A DNA stretch of 64,000 bases from Polytrichum commune (lineage: Eukaryota > Streptophyta > Polytrichopsida > Polytrichales > Polytrichaceae). The DNA is taken from contig OX485803.1 of assembly GCA_950295325.1 (NCBI GenBank), forward strand, positions 55,255,554 to 55,319,553. Reading direction: 5' to 3'. Both the position numbers and the translations under genes were made by a program. Shown here in pieces: positions 24,128-35,720 of this stretch (its first letter is position 1; each line of letters begins with the position of its first letter). The notes below the pieces were generated by a model, which made no database searches, was not told the DNA's origin, and saw only the letters and a list, made by a program, of their open reading frames with translations.

Positions 24128-27100
24128 TCCGATGTTGCTATTGGTGTGAATCTTCATCTTCAAATGAGTCCACTTCCATATGTACTTCCAAAACAGACAT
24201 GACAAGAACTACAGACACCTTGAAGAATTTTGCCTCGTTTCAAGAGTGAACACCTTGAGTGGGCATGGACAAACTAGCCCCCTCCTAATGTCCCTCAAGG
24301 GCAAGCCCCAAGGTCAAGCCCCAAGGTTTCCACATGGTTGATTGAAATATCCAGTTACTCAAATCCTCCCACTATAATTTGGTGGACTTTGAAGAATGAT
24401 GCCCCATTTCAAACATGAACAACTTGGGAACCTAATGTCCCCAAGGGCAAGCCCACAGGTTCTCACATGGTTGGTTGATAATATTTGGTTCACTTGGATG
24501 ATCCCACTATGATAGGGTAGACCATAGTGGTAGGGTGCACTGTAATTCAATTGGTAGGAAGGGCACCCCACCCAAGTCCTATTCCGGACTCGGCTCAAAC
24601 TCAAAGTTAAACCTGCAATCCGGGTTCAGGCCTTGGATTTTAGGGCCGGTTTGCACGGGGTCCCAAGTCCTAATTCCCAAGTCACTTGAGGTCAATCTGT
24701 GCAATCTCAACCATTGAAGGCATGGAAGTTGGGACTTACCACATCACAGAGGGTCCAAAGTCCTAAGTCCCAAGTATGACATGGATGCCTACATGGCAAC
24801 ACTTTTTGGAGGTGAGGCTAGGGACTTGTGTTGGTAGTTGGGTCGAGCAAAAGTCCAGACCAAACTCTCAACAAAAGTCCCGCACTTTTTTTTGCATACA
24901 ATAATCAAGATCCACCTATAATGATAATAAACCATACTTTAATGAGCTCTCAAGGCTCAAAAGTTTGGACTTTGCCTCCATGTTGGGACTTGCTAACATG
25001 AGTGGGACTTGGGACTTGGGACCCCATGTGAACTGGCCCTTTAGCCACCCCTTCATTCTACAATAGACATAGTCTGAGCACCAATTACATCAATCACAAT
25101 GTATCACAAGGAACTTTGGGCATTTTACCACCTCTGGAAACACACGTTGGATCTTCAAAAAATTATTTTTTGTGTGTTTTGGCCACTGTGCCCGAAGTTC
25201 CCTGTGTAGTGGATAGTTTGAGGACATACCGTCTGAGAAATCATAGAGTGTTGTATTTTGTGTTTGGGTCACAATCTTCCCTTCGCTCAAGCATGTGCGA
25301 CTGGAGGTATTCTGTGGGCACACATAAGGCTGCAAAACCTGCATACATAAAAAACACACCTCTCCAGAATAAGACTAAGTTTTGGGCATTGCAGGTGATG
25401 TTTTGCGAAGAATTGCAATCGGAAGAAGGAAGAAAAACAATTTCTGACAAACATTCAATTCTTAGGAATAAGGACTTACTTGAGAGAGAGTGCCAATCTG
25501 GATTGTGCCGGCTGGGCAAGTATTAGTGTAGGTGTAATCGGGCGCTCCACCGATTGGATCACATAAACTTGGAATGGAAGCACTTCCATTTGTGTATCTT
25601 CTGCTTATCTGTTCAATCGAAGAAACTGTTGTATTTGCCTGCAAGCAATTAGTATTCAAACTTTAGTTGTCTCCCTTTTGCACTAGGTAGGTGAAGAAAC
25701 GTAAACAGCCATGGCAGTTGCAAAGATTTGCATTGAAGAAAGAAGTCTCTTGTATCCCAGGGATATGAACCACATGCGATAAAGGGGTATTTTCAGGGTG
25801 GCTATAAAGTGAAACGCATATTCATGGGGTACTTCATACATTTGATAAATTTTCTTGGAATATACATACTATATTCTCACTACACATTTCTAGTACCCTA
25901 TATTCATGTTAATTATTTTATATATTTTACTCATTTGGATTTTATTCCACCCTATATTTGTTTGCACAATGGCTCTTAATGTGTTACAGAGAGTGACCTC
26001 CCTGGGCCTCAGTTTCATGACCTACTGGCTTCATGCAACAAAGATGCAAAGAAAAGGATCGCATATGTAAAGATGAGAAGATTTCAGAGCTCATAGGTGT
26101 ATACCTCAATAATTATGTTGCGAATGCCTTCTCGCGCAGACGTGAAAGCCGTGCTCGCATTTGCCAAGTCTTCACAAGGAAGTAGGTTATCGAGAGTGGT
26201 GTTCGCAGGGGATTGTAAGTACTCCGTGAGAGCTTGGCATGTGTCCAATGCCACACTGTTCATAATCAATCAGATAAAAGTTTAATTGACTATTTCAGTG
26301 CACCAGATCAACTGACATACGCTTGTAAATTGCAAAATGCTAGCTATTCTCGAGGTCTAGTGTATTTTTCGGAGAACCACACATCTCATCAAAATCCCCA
26401 AAATGTGCAGAACTGCTTGAGTAACAAGTCAGGCGTAAAAGTCTTACTTATTGAGAGCAAAGAAGAGACCGAAAAGGAGCCAAGTCAAGACAGTCAACAT
26501 CCAGCCCAGCACAATGATCCTGTTCAGCAAAATATACAGAATGTGCTCAATTTGCAGTGCAAAAAACATGGTTAGAAAATTGATATGCAAACTTCACAAA
26601 ATCCATTAAGAAGCATAATGTGTTCAGCTCTACACTGCTACCCAGAGTGATTCTACCTAGTCACTGGAAGATTGTATGGGGAGAATGCATGGCGACTTAC
26701 ACAAAGAATATTTTTCTCCATCTCAGAAACGTTGGGACTGCAGTTCAGCACAATGAGATCATTCTGTTAGTCATTAATAGGATTGTAACCGAAGGAAAGT
26801 CTACTTTCAGTTGCAGTACAATACATTAATTGATTACATCAAACTACAACATCGAATCAATGCCTACCAACATAGGGTTGCAATTGATAGTTTTCTTCAT
26901 ATAATTCATAGTTGCAGGATCTAGAAAGATGATATATGAGATGGATCACTGTTGAATTCGCAGTATAAAGATATTACAGCCTGAAGGGTATGTAACAACA
27001 CTGACTGAACACCCACTTTGCATTTTGAGATGAGAATCGTGGAGTCTCACCTAATCCAGCAAGAACAATGAAAAGACCAAGCGATAGGATGATGATCAAC

Positions 27101-30100
27101 GCGATTTCCCTATTACCAGGAGAAAGAGATTCAGAGCTTGATACGGATGAGCTAAAAAATATTGTGGGCTTTATTAGGTCAAGTTACTCAACAGCGTTTG
27201 CAAAAAAAGAAAACTTGAGCAGAATTATTCTAAGAAGGACGAGCACCAAGATACATAACCATAACATGCTACCCTAATTGACCTCGTAGCTACTCAGTAT
27301 GAAAGAGAGAGAAATTGACCTACACAGCATTGATGAGCCTGTTGAGCGTTTTCACATTGCTATTGACCTTGGAAGTTATGCTGTCCGCTTGTTGATTCAA
27401 GCTTGCTTCCGTTGAATTCAGAGTGTTCAAGCCAGCGATATTGTACTTCGCCATGACGGTATCCACCTTAGCTAAATTTGAGGACACGTTATGGACAGTG
27501 TTTGAGGCCGAAGTTGCGGCTCCCACAATGGTGTTCCGCACCCTGATAGCTTCCGTATGGAGCTGCTTGTTGCGTACAAACAGAGCAATGAGACAACCTC
27601 TGCAAGCAGACAACACACATGTATCAAACAACTGCAGAAACGCAGAGAAAGCAACCGAAATTAATTAATTAATACATAATTAAATATAAAATACACTGAA
27701 AATCTCATCAAGTGTGTTCGGCTGCTAATTCACCGAAGATAAGCATACCTGGAACTGAACAGACTCAATGGTATTGAATACAGGAACATGATATACCCTA
27801 CCTCATCATCATTCATCAATTTAGGCACTTTGCTTACCGAAATTGACATGCCACATCATCTAATTCAAATGTTGCAATCAACAATGGTGTGACACATGGC
27901 ACCATCACTCAATCACAAAATTACTTTGTGCCGAAACTAATAAAAGGGGAGTATCCGCTCCCCACACCGACAATAATCAAGAAGTGCAAATCTTGTCAAG
28001 TAGGTTAAGCAGCTAACACTCAAGGTAAGCATACCTGCAACTGACCAGATTCAAATTGTGCTGGATACGGAAACTTGATTCATACTACCTCATCATTCAT
28101 CAATTTAGGCACTTTGCTTACCAAAATTGACATGCCACTTGTCAATTATTTCACATGCTCCAACCAACAATTGTATGTGACACATGGCGCCCTCACTCAA
28201 GAGAATGATTACTCTGTGCCTCAAACTGATAAGTGGTACTTTTCGATCTCCAAACAGATGAGAAGATTTGCATCGAGTGCACAACATTAAGAAGATTGCT
28301 TTGATTCGGAACTCTTGTTCGGAGGCTTGGTAGAAGGGGTGATAGTTTCACGTACATGGCGAAAAGTGTGAGAAGCAACGCGAGAAGGCGTGGGATCCAG
28401 TAGTAGAGAGATGAGTGTGGCTCCTTCGACCTTTCCCTCCGGCAACAGCATAGTGTACAGCATGCAACCAGTGCAAGAATGAACCCTATTAACAGCCATG
28501 CCACTCCAATGGCGTAGCCATATATCCCCGTCCATGCCACCGACTGCCACGAAGCAAAACGCCATCACCAATTACTCAAGAAATTCAGCAAAGTCTCCAG
28601 ATGACCAGACTTACATACAATCTATCTGCAATCGACACATAGGTATAAGTCGGACAAACTACGTCTTCTTTCGCAACAGACAGACACTCATAGCCCTAAA
28701 GTTCCTCATCACCTTTGTCCCAACATCCAGGATAACAGTAGAAGTGCCACTATCACCGGGCCTCTTATCTACCTATTTCCTAGATACTGGCCACTGGTGA
28801 TGAGCTTCAATGGCGTGTTTCTGTTTGCAAAATTGTATTCGAGGTAGAGGAATGACATACAGCCCAGTAGTGTTTGTTCGTCACGTCGTATCCATTTCGG
28901 TAGTGGCGGAGATGGTTGAGTGGATCCACGCGGTTGCCTTTCACTGCTAAGGGCCTGGTTGTAGAGGAGAGCAATCGCCGCCTATCTTTGTGGTGATTCT
29001 CTGTATACAAGAAACTAAAGTAAGAAAGAGTCACCTCCGAGGAGAAGGTTAGCTGCTCATCATCATCACAATTTTCAGTTAAATATCGATGAGATAACAT
29101 TTCAAAGAACTTCTTCGAGAGTGATTACACTGGATCGAGATTGAGTTTCCTCCGGTAACTTCTGAGTGTGGCCAGAATTGCCAGACTTTGCACATGTTCT
29201 CCTACTCTGGGTGCATTTGGATCAATTTCCTGCGCGATAGCACTCGTCCGGCCATAAAACAGATCAAGTAGACAGCTCAAGACTGCGCTTTGGATTGATC
29301 AAACAACAATCCAAAATTCACCACTTGATGCCAAGTTTTCTTAGCCATGTTCAGCTTTGACGGCACAACTCATGATGTGTACCAAATTTAGTAAATACAT
29401 GAGCGTGATCGTTGCTGGGAGAGAGCTCAGGCCAGGAAATTACATAACAACGTCATCATGGAGTCGCCACACACAACTTGAGCTCAAGCTCAAGCTTGCA
29501 AGTTTGGTAGGACCAAGGACAGGACTTTGATGGTGTGCCTAAGATGGTAAAGCAAGGTTGATCCCAAACTGGACCTGACAAACCAATCCAAATTTAAGGA
29601 GGAACCAAACGTCCTCCACCATTTTAGGCACATGGAAGGAAGGGTCCTGCAAATTCTTGTACCTTGGCCGACCAAACTTGCAAGCTTGCGCTTGAGCTCT
29701 TGAAAAGCTATGTGCGGCTTAACCCTTCACTCATCAATCAGCAGCACAAAACTTGCAAGCTTGAGCTCAAGTTTTGTGGTGCTGATTGAGCCCCGCCAAA
29801 CTTGCAAGCTCAAGCTCAACCTTGCAAATTTGAGCCCGGCCTTAGATGTGCCTAAGATGGTTGAGCATTTAGCCCAAGGTTGGTCCCTATCTGGACTTGA
29901 AGATCCAATCCAAAACAAGAAGGAACCAAAGCTCCTGCACCATTATAGGCATATGGAAAGGAAAGGGCCCTGCAAATTCTTGCTAACTTGGCCGACCAAT
30001 CTTGCAAACTTGTGCTCTTCACAGCTTATACATGTGGCTAATCAACCCTTCACTCACCAATCAGCAGCTCAAGGTGACAGAAGCGTACCCAGAATTTCTT

Positions 30101-30485
30101 GGATCGCATGGTTTTTGTGAATTGGCGATTGCCCTCCTCCTCCTCCTCCTCGTCCACCCGACGGCAGGGCAGCTCTTCTATGATCCGACTGCAGCCCGAA
30201 AACCTGGTCGACATTGGACCTGCTGGAGGCATGAACTGCGATTCCTCCGAATTGGAGGAGGAATACTACTGTTACAAGCACGAGTCGATTCACTATAACT
30301 GATGTTGTTGTACTTTTATTCCTACAAGAAGATGCTGTAACTCCGCCTAATTTGGATTGTTCTTCCCTTCTGTCATCTGCTATGATCGTCGACTCCTTTT
30401 CATGTACAAGTATTCGTAAGTGCTGCTTCCTGCCATTCTTTGCACTGTCGTCCTCTATAACCGGTGGAGGAAATCTCAACAACAT
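23710..30485 (-). CDS. Multi-pass plasma-membrane protein, At2g12400-like, ten exons
   Basis: Exons (minus strand, 5' to 3'): 30089-30485, 28861-29000, 28356-28543, 27324-27599, 27051-27109, 26448-26556, 26105-26255, 25480-25638, 25230-25338, 23710-23978. They total 1857 nt (618 residues) and all phases agree. The product matches the plant family of At2g12400/At2g25270/At1g71110 (annotated as plasma membrane or transmembrane proteins, function unclear), with a tweety-like layout. Visible: a hydrophobic signal (RLVLVTVVFLLQFGGIAVHA, cleavable after VHA), the RRRLL and NKHYWA motifs, membrane helices in exons 3, 3/4, 5, 6 and 10, and an extracellular Cys-rich region with N-glycosylation sites in exons 7-10 (DTCQALTEYL, NLLPCED, NCSFVYNTF, TQRCTPV). 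All introns begin GT. All end AG except intron 5, which ends AC at 26557-26558. The start is uncertain: about 63 residues precede the signal and may be untranslated. Exon 1 rests on phase and signal only. Confidence 0.85.
24526..24640 (+). repeat. tRNA-derived SINE or tRNA pseudogene
   Basis: Carries a tRNA-like 5' part: TGTAATTCAATTGGTAGG resembles an internal A box, and GGACTCGGCTC, about 40 bp further on, sits where a B box would be but is degenerate. It lies in the last intron of the membrane-protein gene, directly before a hAT-like MITE. No cloverleaf good enough for a working tRNA was found. Confidence 0.45.
24641..25042. mobile_element. hAT-like MITE (TAGGGCC ends), intronic
   Basis: The left end TAGGGCCGGTTTGCACGGGG and the reverse complement of the right end (AAGGGCCAGTTCACATGGGG) continue into a shared GTCCCAAGTCC on both sides. 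It is about 400 bp, non-coding, and lies in intron 9 of the membrane-protein gene. No clear target duplication is visible. Confidence 0.65.
27744..28260. repeat. Tandem duplication inside intron 3 of the membrane-protein gene
   Basis: Two diverged copies of about 240 bp, offset by roughly 286 bp: 27744-27990 and 28029-28260. Shared words are TCAATTTAGGCACTTTGCTT, AATTGACATGCCAC and GTGACACATGGC. Both lie between exons 3 and 4. Confidence 0.75.
29518..30070. repeat. Tandem duplication inside intron 1 of the membrane-protein gene
   Basis: Two copies of about 240 bp (29518-29757 and 29845-30070). Both contain TGTGCCTAAGATGGT, CAAGGTTG, a CTTGGCCGACCAA block and CAACCCTTCACTCA..AATCAGCAG. Short AACTTGCAAGCTTGAGCTC runs lie between them in both orientations. 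Confidence 0.75.
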
Positions 30486-30677
30486 TTTGGAGTGGAGAGA
30501 CTAATCCCGGTGGCTTGCTACCTCTGCAGTGTGGGCTTAAGTATTATTTACGCTGATGCTCTAAAGGCTCTCAGACGAAATTGTGTGGAAATAATTGTGC
30601 AAATCCTGCACTTGCACGCATGAGTACAGTCACGCTAATTGTGATTATCATCCATCCTCACTAACTCATTCCTCCAG

Positions 30678-31026
30678 CTATGGTGGACTCCGACAACGTT
30701 CTGCACCAATCACTCCACCGACCAGGTGAGATCGATTGGGTGCTGATCGAACGAGCCAAGCTGTAACTTAATTAATTAGGAGTCTCTTCACATGCAACAG
30801 GGTTAATTACACTTCAACGAGGAGTGGTCATAACGAGGCTCCACCCAAAATCCCCCACGACCAAATTCCCTGCCAACTTGATGATGATGAAGAAGCACCA
30901 GCACCAGCACCAGCACCAGCACCAGCAGTAGCAAATACTGAGCTCCCTGAGGATTTCTACCTACAACCCAATCGAAGCAGCCGGGTGGTGGCCACAGTAG
31001 CGAGACCCAAAGCCCTGCATGAGTAG
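30678..31026 (+). CDS. Possible plus-strand gene, last two exons, unidentified
   Basis: A tentative model. Exon 30678-30725 follows a pyrimidine-rich CTCCAG acceptor and ends at CAG|GTGAGA. A 75-bp intron ends at GCAACAG, and exon 30801-31026 runs in frame to a stop. The second exon encodes VNYTSTRSGHNEAPPKIPHD, an acidic stretch, an Ala-Pro repeat from a CACCAG microsatellite, then ELPEDFYLQPNRSSRVVATV and a Lys/Ala-rich end. Further coding-looking stretches continue to about 31560 on the same strand, so the true gene may be longer or the stop may be skipped by splicing. I do not recognise the family. The region is GC-rich compared with its surroundings and lies just upstream of the membrane-protein gene in a divergent arrangement. 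Confidence 0.3.
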
Positions 31027-31594
31027 TACCACGGATAGAAGGCCGGAATATTAAGAATAGCTTGGTTTTTTCCCCTTAATAATTCCTAAACTGTAGGTGT
31101 GCAGAGCCCATTGCAAAGCACGTTGATGATGAAGCTGCCATGGATGAGTACACCGAATCCAGAAGTCCAAGCTGGACGAGTACTGACGCCGATCGCATCC
31201 AGAGGACCTGCAATCCTCATCAAGAAGCTGGGAGGAAGGAAGGTGGGTAGTACTGGATGATGACAGACACCATAACATAACTTTACTTCCTTGCGTACAC
31301 AGCAGACAGACGGCTGATTCTCTTCACTTTCTCTTTTCTCTCTTGTGAGAGATCTCGTGTCGCAGCTTGGCAGCCTTTGTAGGAGCGCATCAAGAAGGTG
31401 GGCAGCAGCCGCAGTGCACCAGAGATGGAGGGAGAGCAAGGCAGCTGGGTGCTCAAGATCTCCACCTCCCCCACTGCGACTGGTAGGCCAGGTGGGAAAC
31501 GGCCTCCGTCGCCTGACCGGCCGGTCATCCTCCTTCTCTGAGAAACGCCTGCGCCAGCCACCGTTCCTCGTAGCGCAGTCTAAAGTGTGGTCTC

Positions 31595-32566
31595 TCATGA
31601 TGCCCCGATCACACCAACATTTCCGCCCGGTTCGAGTCGTGAAATTGCATTGCAGGGGATTCTGTTGAGGAATAGATGTTGGTCCACCACTTTTCACACT
31701 ATTACAGCCGAAGATGCTGACGGATAGTGTTAGATCTGGCCGGTGTGATCATGCCCCTCATATGCCCCAATCACACCAACATTTATGTCCGGTTCTAGCC
31801 GTGAAATTGCCTTGCTGGGGATTCTGTTGAGAAATAGATGTTGGCTCAATGTTTTTCACATTATTATAGCCGGAGATGTCGCTGGATGGTGTCAGAAGTG
31901 GCCGGTGTGATCAAGCCCTTCATATGCCCCGATCACACCAACATTTCCGTCCGGTTCTAGCCGTGAAATTGCCTTGCTCAGGATTATGATGAGAAATAAA
32001 TGTTGGCCCACCACTTTTCACACTGTTACAGCCGGAGATGCTAACGGATGGTGTCAAAATTGGCTGATGTGATCAGCCCCCTCATATGCCCCAATCACAC
32101 CTACATTTCCGTTTGGGTCTAGCCATGAAATTGCCTTGCTAGGGATTTTGTTCAGAAATAGATGTTGGCTCATTATTTTCACACTATTATAGCCAGAGAT
32201 GTCGCCAGATGGTGTCAAAAGTGGCCGGTGTGATCAGGCCCCTCATATGCCCCGATTACACCAACATTTCCGTCCGGTTCTAGCCGTGAAATTGCCTTGC
32301 TAAGGATTATGTTGAGAAATAAATGTTGGCCCACCACTTTTCACACTGTTACAACCAGAGATGCTAACGGATGGTGTCAGAACTGGTTGATGTGATCAGC
32401 CCCCTCATATGCCCCAATCACACCAACATTTCCGTTAAGGTCTAGCCGTGAAATTGTTGGGGAATCTATTGAGGAATATATGTTGGCTCACCGTTTTTCA
32501 CACTATTACAGCCGGAGATGTCAACGGATGGTGCCAATAGTAGCCGGTGTGATCGGCCCCTCATGT
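31595..32566. repeat. 162-bp tandem repeat array, six units
   Basis: The word ACACCAACAT and its variants start at 31611, 31773, 31935, 32097, 32258 and 32420, a period of 161-162 bp. Each unit holds TAGCCGTGAAATTGCCTTGC, a TTTCACACTRTTAYAGCC block and, at the unit junction, the imperfect palindrome GGTGTGATC ... GATCACACC. Units differ by scattered substitutions. Units 1, 3 and 5 and units 2, 4 and 6 tend to share variants (GATC versus AATC before CACACC). Confidence 0.92.
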
Positions 32567-32990
32567 AAGGTTGAGGCGTCTATAACCGATAAAATAAGAG
32601 AGTTTTGCACCTGGGAATTAAGGAGGAGTAATAGCATGGGATTGTTTTTTTCTTGCAAAGAGGCACACATTCTAAGGAGAATGCAATTTTGTTCTTGAAA
32701 TGCTTTTCATGAATATGGAAATGGCTACAAAATTTGAAGCGGTAAAGTTTAGGGTACCACACAGTCAATCTATAGGTTGACCTTGGTCCCATAACCGCTC
32801 ATCTAAATGCTAATTCTTGGCTACGACAAGTGTCGGATTTCTTATGAGGTACCTAATCAATCACAAGACACGACCACTTAAACCTTAACTTTGTTCACCT
32901 AAAAGAATATAGAACTCATCCATGCCGGCATTACATGTACCCTAGTGAGCGTTTAAATGGACTTGGTCGACTATAGATGCCTCGACCTTA
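32567..32990 (+). repeat. Dispersed repeat E, copy 1
   Basis: Homologous to 44545-44945 in the same orientation: CTATAACCGATAAAATAAGA, GGAGGAGTAATAGC, TTGGCTACGACAA and ATAGAACTCATC..TGCCGG. It begins where the 162-bp array ends. No protein family recognised. Confidence 0.8.
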
Positions 32991-33095
32991 TTAGGGGGGA
33001 CGGTGTAGTTTTCTAGTGCCTATTGTGGGGATAATAGTATAATATTACCCTTATAGGTTAGTTGTTGATTCATCCTAATTTAAGTTCCCTACACC

Positions 33096-33611
33096 ATTTA
33101 TGGTAATTTGTGTCACGTGTACTATTTGCAAAGGACCTAAACTAGATGCCTAGAGGACTCGATGTGTAACGTCCGCTAATTGTTAATTTGATATTATTCG
33201 TCAACATATGTGACTTTTTCTTAATGGAGATGTATTTACATCATGACCTCTAGCGTAGCACATGAGATGATAGGTAATAATATGCAAGGGGAAGATATTA
33301 TTGAGCATACTAATGGCAAGTGGCATGTGTTTACATTCTAGTATGCAAGAGAAAGATATTCTTGAGCTTGCTAAATGCCAAGTGTCCATACAAGTGTCTT
33401 TTGTGTACACTTTTGTCAACTTGTAGACCATTATATAACATATGCATACACCTCATAATGCTATTGAACATACTCATGCCAAGGTATGTGCACTTGAACG
33501 TCAAGTGTCATGAGGTGACACTAATGATAAAGTGTTGATCATAAATGTCACCTAGCATACATCTCAAAATAGGGTACTAAGTGACACTATTACGCATGTG
33601 ACACTAAATAA
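33096..33611. mobile_element. MITE-like element M, copy 2
   Basis: Starts ATTTATGGTAATTTGTGTCA and ends with CGCATGTGACACTAAATAAT. The interior resembles 12125-12593 (GATATTATTGAGCATACTAA, AACATACTCATGCCAAG). Confidence 0.6.
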
Positions 33612-34305
33612 TCACAAAAGGTTAAGTGTTTGTCCTTTGTCTAGAAGTCAATTTAGCTTAAAATAATAATATAAGGGCTTTACAATTGAAATCAAGCTAC
33701 ATTTTCACCCTTACCTTCCCCAAGTGGGCCTCCACCTTGGTAGGTGTTGTGAACATTCAGCTTAAGGGGGAAATAATCACGTTGACATTGTTCTTTGAAA
33801 GTTAAGAGGATGCTTAATTTTTCATCCTTTGTTCAAGGAGCAACATTATCCCTTAACCCCTAAAGGTCCGAGGTGGATGTGTTTCTCTAGGTGGTCACCC
33901 ACAGCCCAACCATAATATTGAACACCTTTTTAGATTATAATCTTATGAATTTGGACATGTGGACGGTTAGAATTTTGTGTGAATAGTATTTGTACAATCA
34001 AATCTACTATAAGAATTGTCAATTTTCTTTACTTTATTTATGAAGTCGAATGAATTGATTAGGTGATTTTGGGATGATGCACCTCAATCTTTAGGGGTTA
34101 AATAGGAGCAGTGGAGGGGAACCTTGTTGGCGTCTAGTGTGGCCAATGTTTGTCACCTACAATTGCAAGTGTTGGCCACCAATGAATGGAATCTACCAAC
34201 ACTAGTTACATTCGGTGGCTCTCAATAGCCAATTGGAGCTAAAAGTGGCCCTCGCAGGTAAGAGTTGTTTGCTTATGGCCCACACTAGTAAGTGTGGGTG
34301 AGCTA

Positions 34306-34571
34306 CAGTAACCTCCCGCTTAAGTACGCAACTTGAACATGCACAGTTTGTGCGTACTTAGCTGGTAGGTACGTACTTTAGGATTTAGGGTTTCCCAAAT
34401 CACGAGCGGTCGACCTCAAAGCCAAACGCAACAAAACTTCAAAACTTACACCAAATGACGATTCACGACATGTTCAACTAAGAAATCTTGAACCCTAATT
34501 TTTTTGCCAAAAATGCGTACTTAACCGGGATGCATACTTGTATGGGTGCGTACTTAAGCGGGAGGTTACTG
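34306..34571. mobile_element. Mariner-type MITE with perfect 25-bp ends and TA duplication
   Basis: A 266-bp element. The left end TA|CAGTAACCTCCCGCTTAAGT continues into ACGCA, and the right end is its exact reverse complement, so the inverted repeat is at least 25 bp without mismatch. Further copies of GTGCGTACTTA-like words lie inside both arms. Non-coding. Confidence 0.88.
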
Positions 34572-35564
34572 TATGAGTTCTATAAAACACAAGGGTCTTG
34601 ACCCCTAACTTCCCACACCCAATTTCCCTCAAATTTGTCCAGAAAATGTGATCTCGATTTCAAAGACCGTAGCTGAAGGTATAAGGTTTTTGGGCAAATC
34701 CATTCATATTGATGTTTCTAGGTTAGAGGTGACTACTCGTAGTTCAAATTTTAGACTTATCAATCAAGTTTTATTATGTAGGAGATTATAATAGGAATGT
34801 CAATAGTGGTCTTAAGGGCACCAATTTAGACATTATTTTGGGTTTGGTTTTTTGATCTAACTTCCACTCAAATCATCTCCAAATCACAAAATGTTACCCT
34901 CGTTCAAAAGTGGGGAAATATACACACTCAAATCAGCTCACAAATCTTGAAATCATTATTTTATGATTTTTGGGAAGATTTGCAATTTGAAGCAATGGTG
35001 CCACAAACTGCACACCTTTCACATGGATTTACACCCACCAACACATGTCGAACTAAAAATTCCAACAACATATTTTTAGAATATGTTGCGCTAGAGTGTC
35101 ATGCAAATTTTCACATCAATTGGGAATCGTATGCACATAGGGATCAACACACAAAAAACATGTTTAGGATATGATGCCCCTAAACCACGGAGTTTTGTCA
35201 AATGCCAAATGACAAGTTTTGGTTCATGAACCGGTTCCATTGAAAACCAGTTGAGAGCACACTCCCATATTCGACTTAATTCAAAAGTAGCTAACTTTAT
35301 TGAATCAAAATCATTCACGTGACAAAACATAGCATAGTTGAACATGACCAAGAGAAGGAGTTGAAACAACCAAGAAAGCATCCACACTAGTGTCAAAGGG
35401 GTCAAAGCAAACTGCTCATGATCATATTACAATCGCATAGGACATTAGGGGGTTAAGTTTAACCTCATATCTAGGAATTTAATAGATGTGCCACTCTAGC
35501 AGTTGGAGAGGTAGGTAGGTCTAGTTGGAAACAACCTTCTTTACATACTCAGGGTAACATTGTA

Positions 35565-35720
35565 TATAACATTTAGTGTCACTTAATATTCGGAGTTACG
35601 CATTGCTAGAACTTCTGTTTTGGGATGTAAGTCATCACCAAGCACTGTCATTTATGTTCTACAATGTCCAAAGAACCCCCTCAACCTTTGGTAAAATATT
35701 GAGCTCTACATTAAGTAGTT
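35565..35720. mobile_element. Fragment of the CACTGATTATCCC MITE family
   Basis: Related to 59605-59815: TATTCGGAGTTACGCA, GTCATTTATGTTCTA and ATGTCC followed by TTGGTAAAA. Both ends are eroded. Confidence 0.5.

Noticed and set aside
24526-24640. Functional tRNA gene
   Set aside because: The B box is degenerate and no stable acceptor stem or cloverleaf could be drawn.
25116-25526. 136-codon plus-strand frame
   Set aside because: It is antisense to exons 8 and 9 of the membrane-protein gene, which are supported by splice sites, phase and family motifs.
26234-26575. 113-codon plus-strand frame
   Set aside because: It is antisense to exon 6 and part of exon 7 of the membrane-protein gene.
31086-31697. 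203-codon minus-strand open frame
   Set aside because: It crosses the first 162-bp repeat unit and a GC-rich stretch with better plus-strand coding signal. No motif is recognisable, and the Arg/Ser/Leu-rich composition is typical of an antisense shadow.
31595-32566. CRISPR-like array
   Set aside because: The whole 162-bp unit repeats, with no short repeat and unique spacers, and the genome is eukaryotic. It is a minisatellite or satellite.
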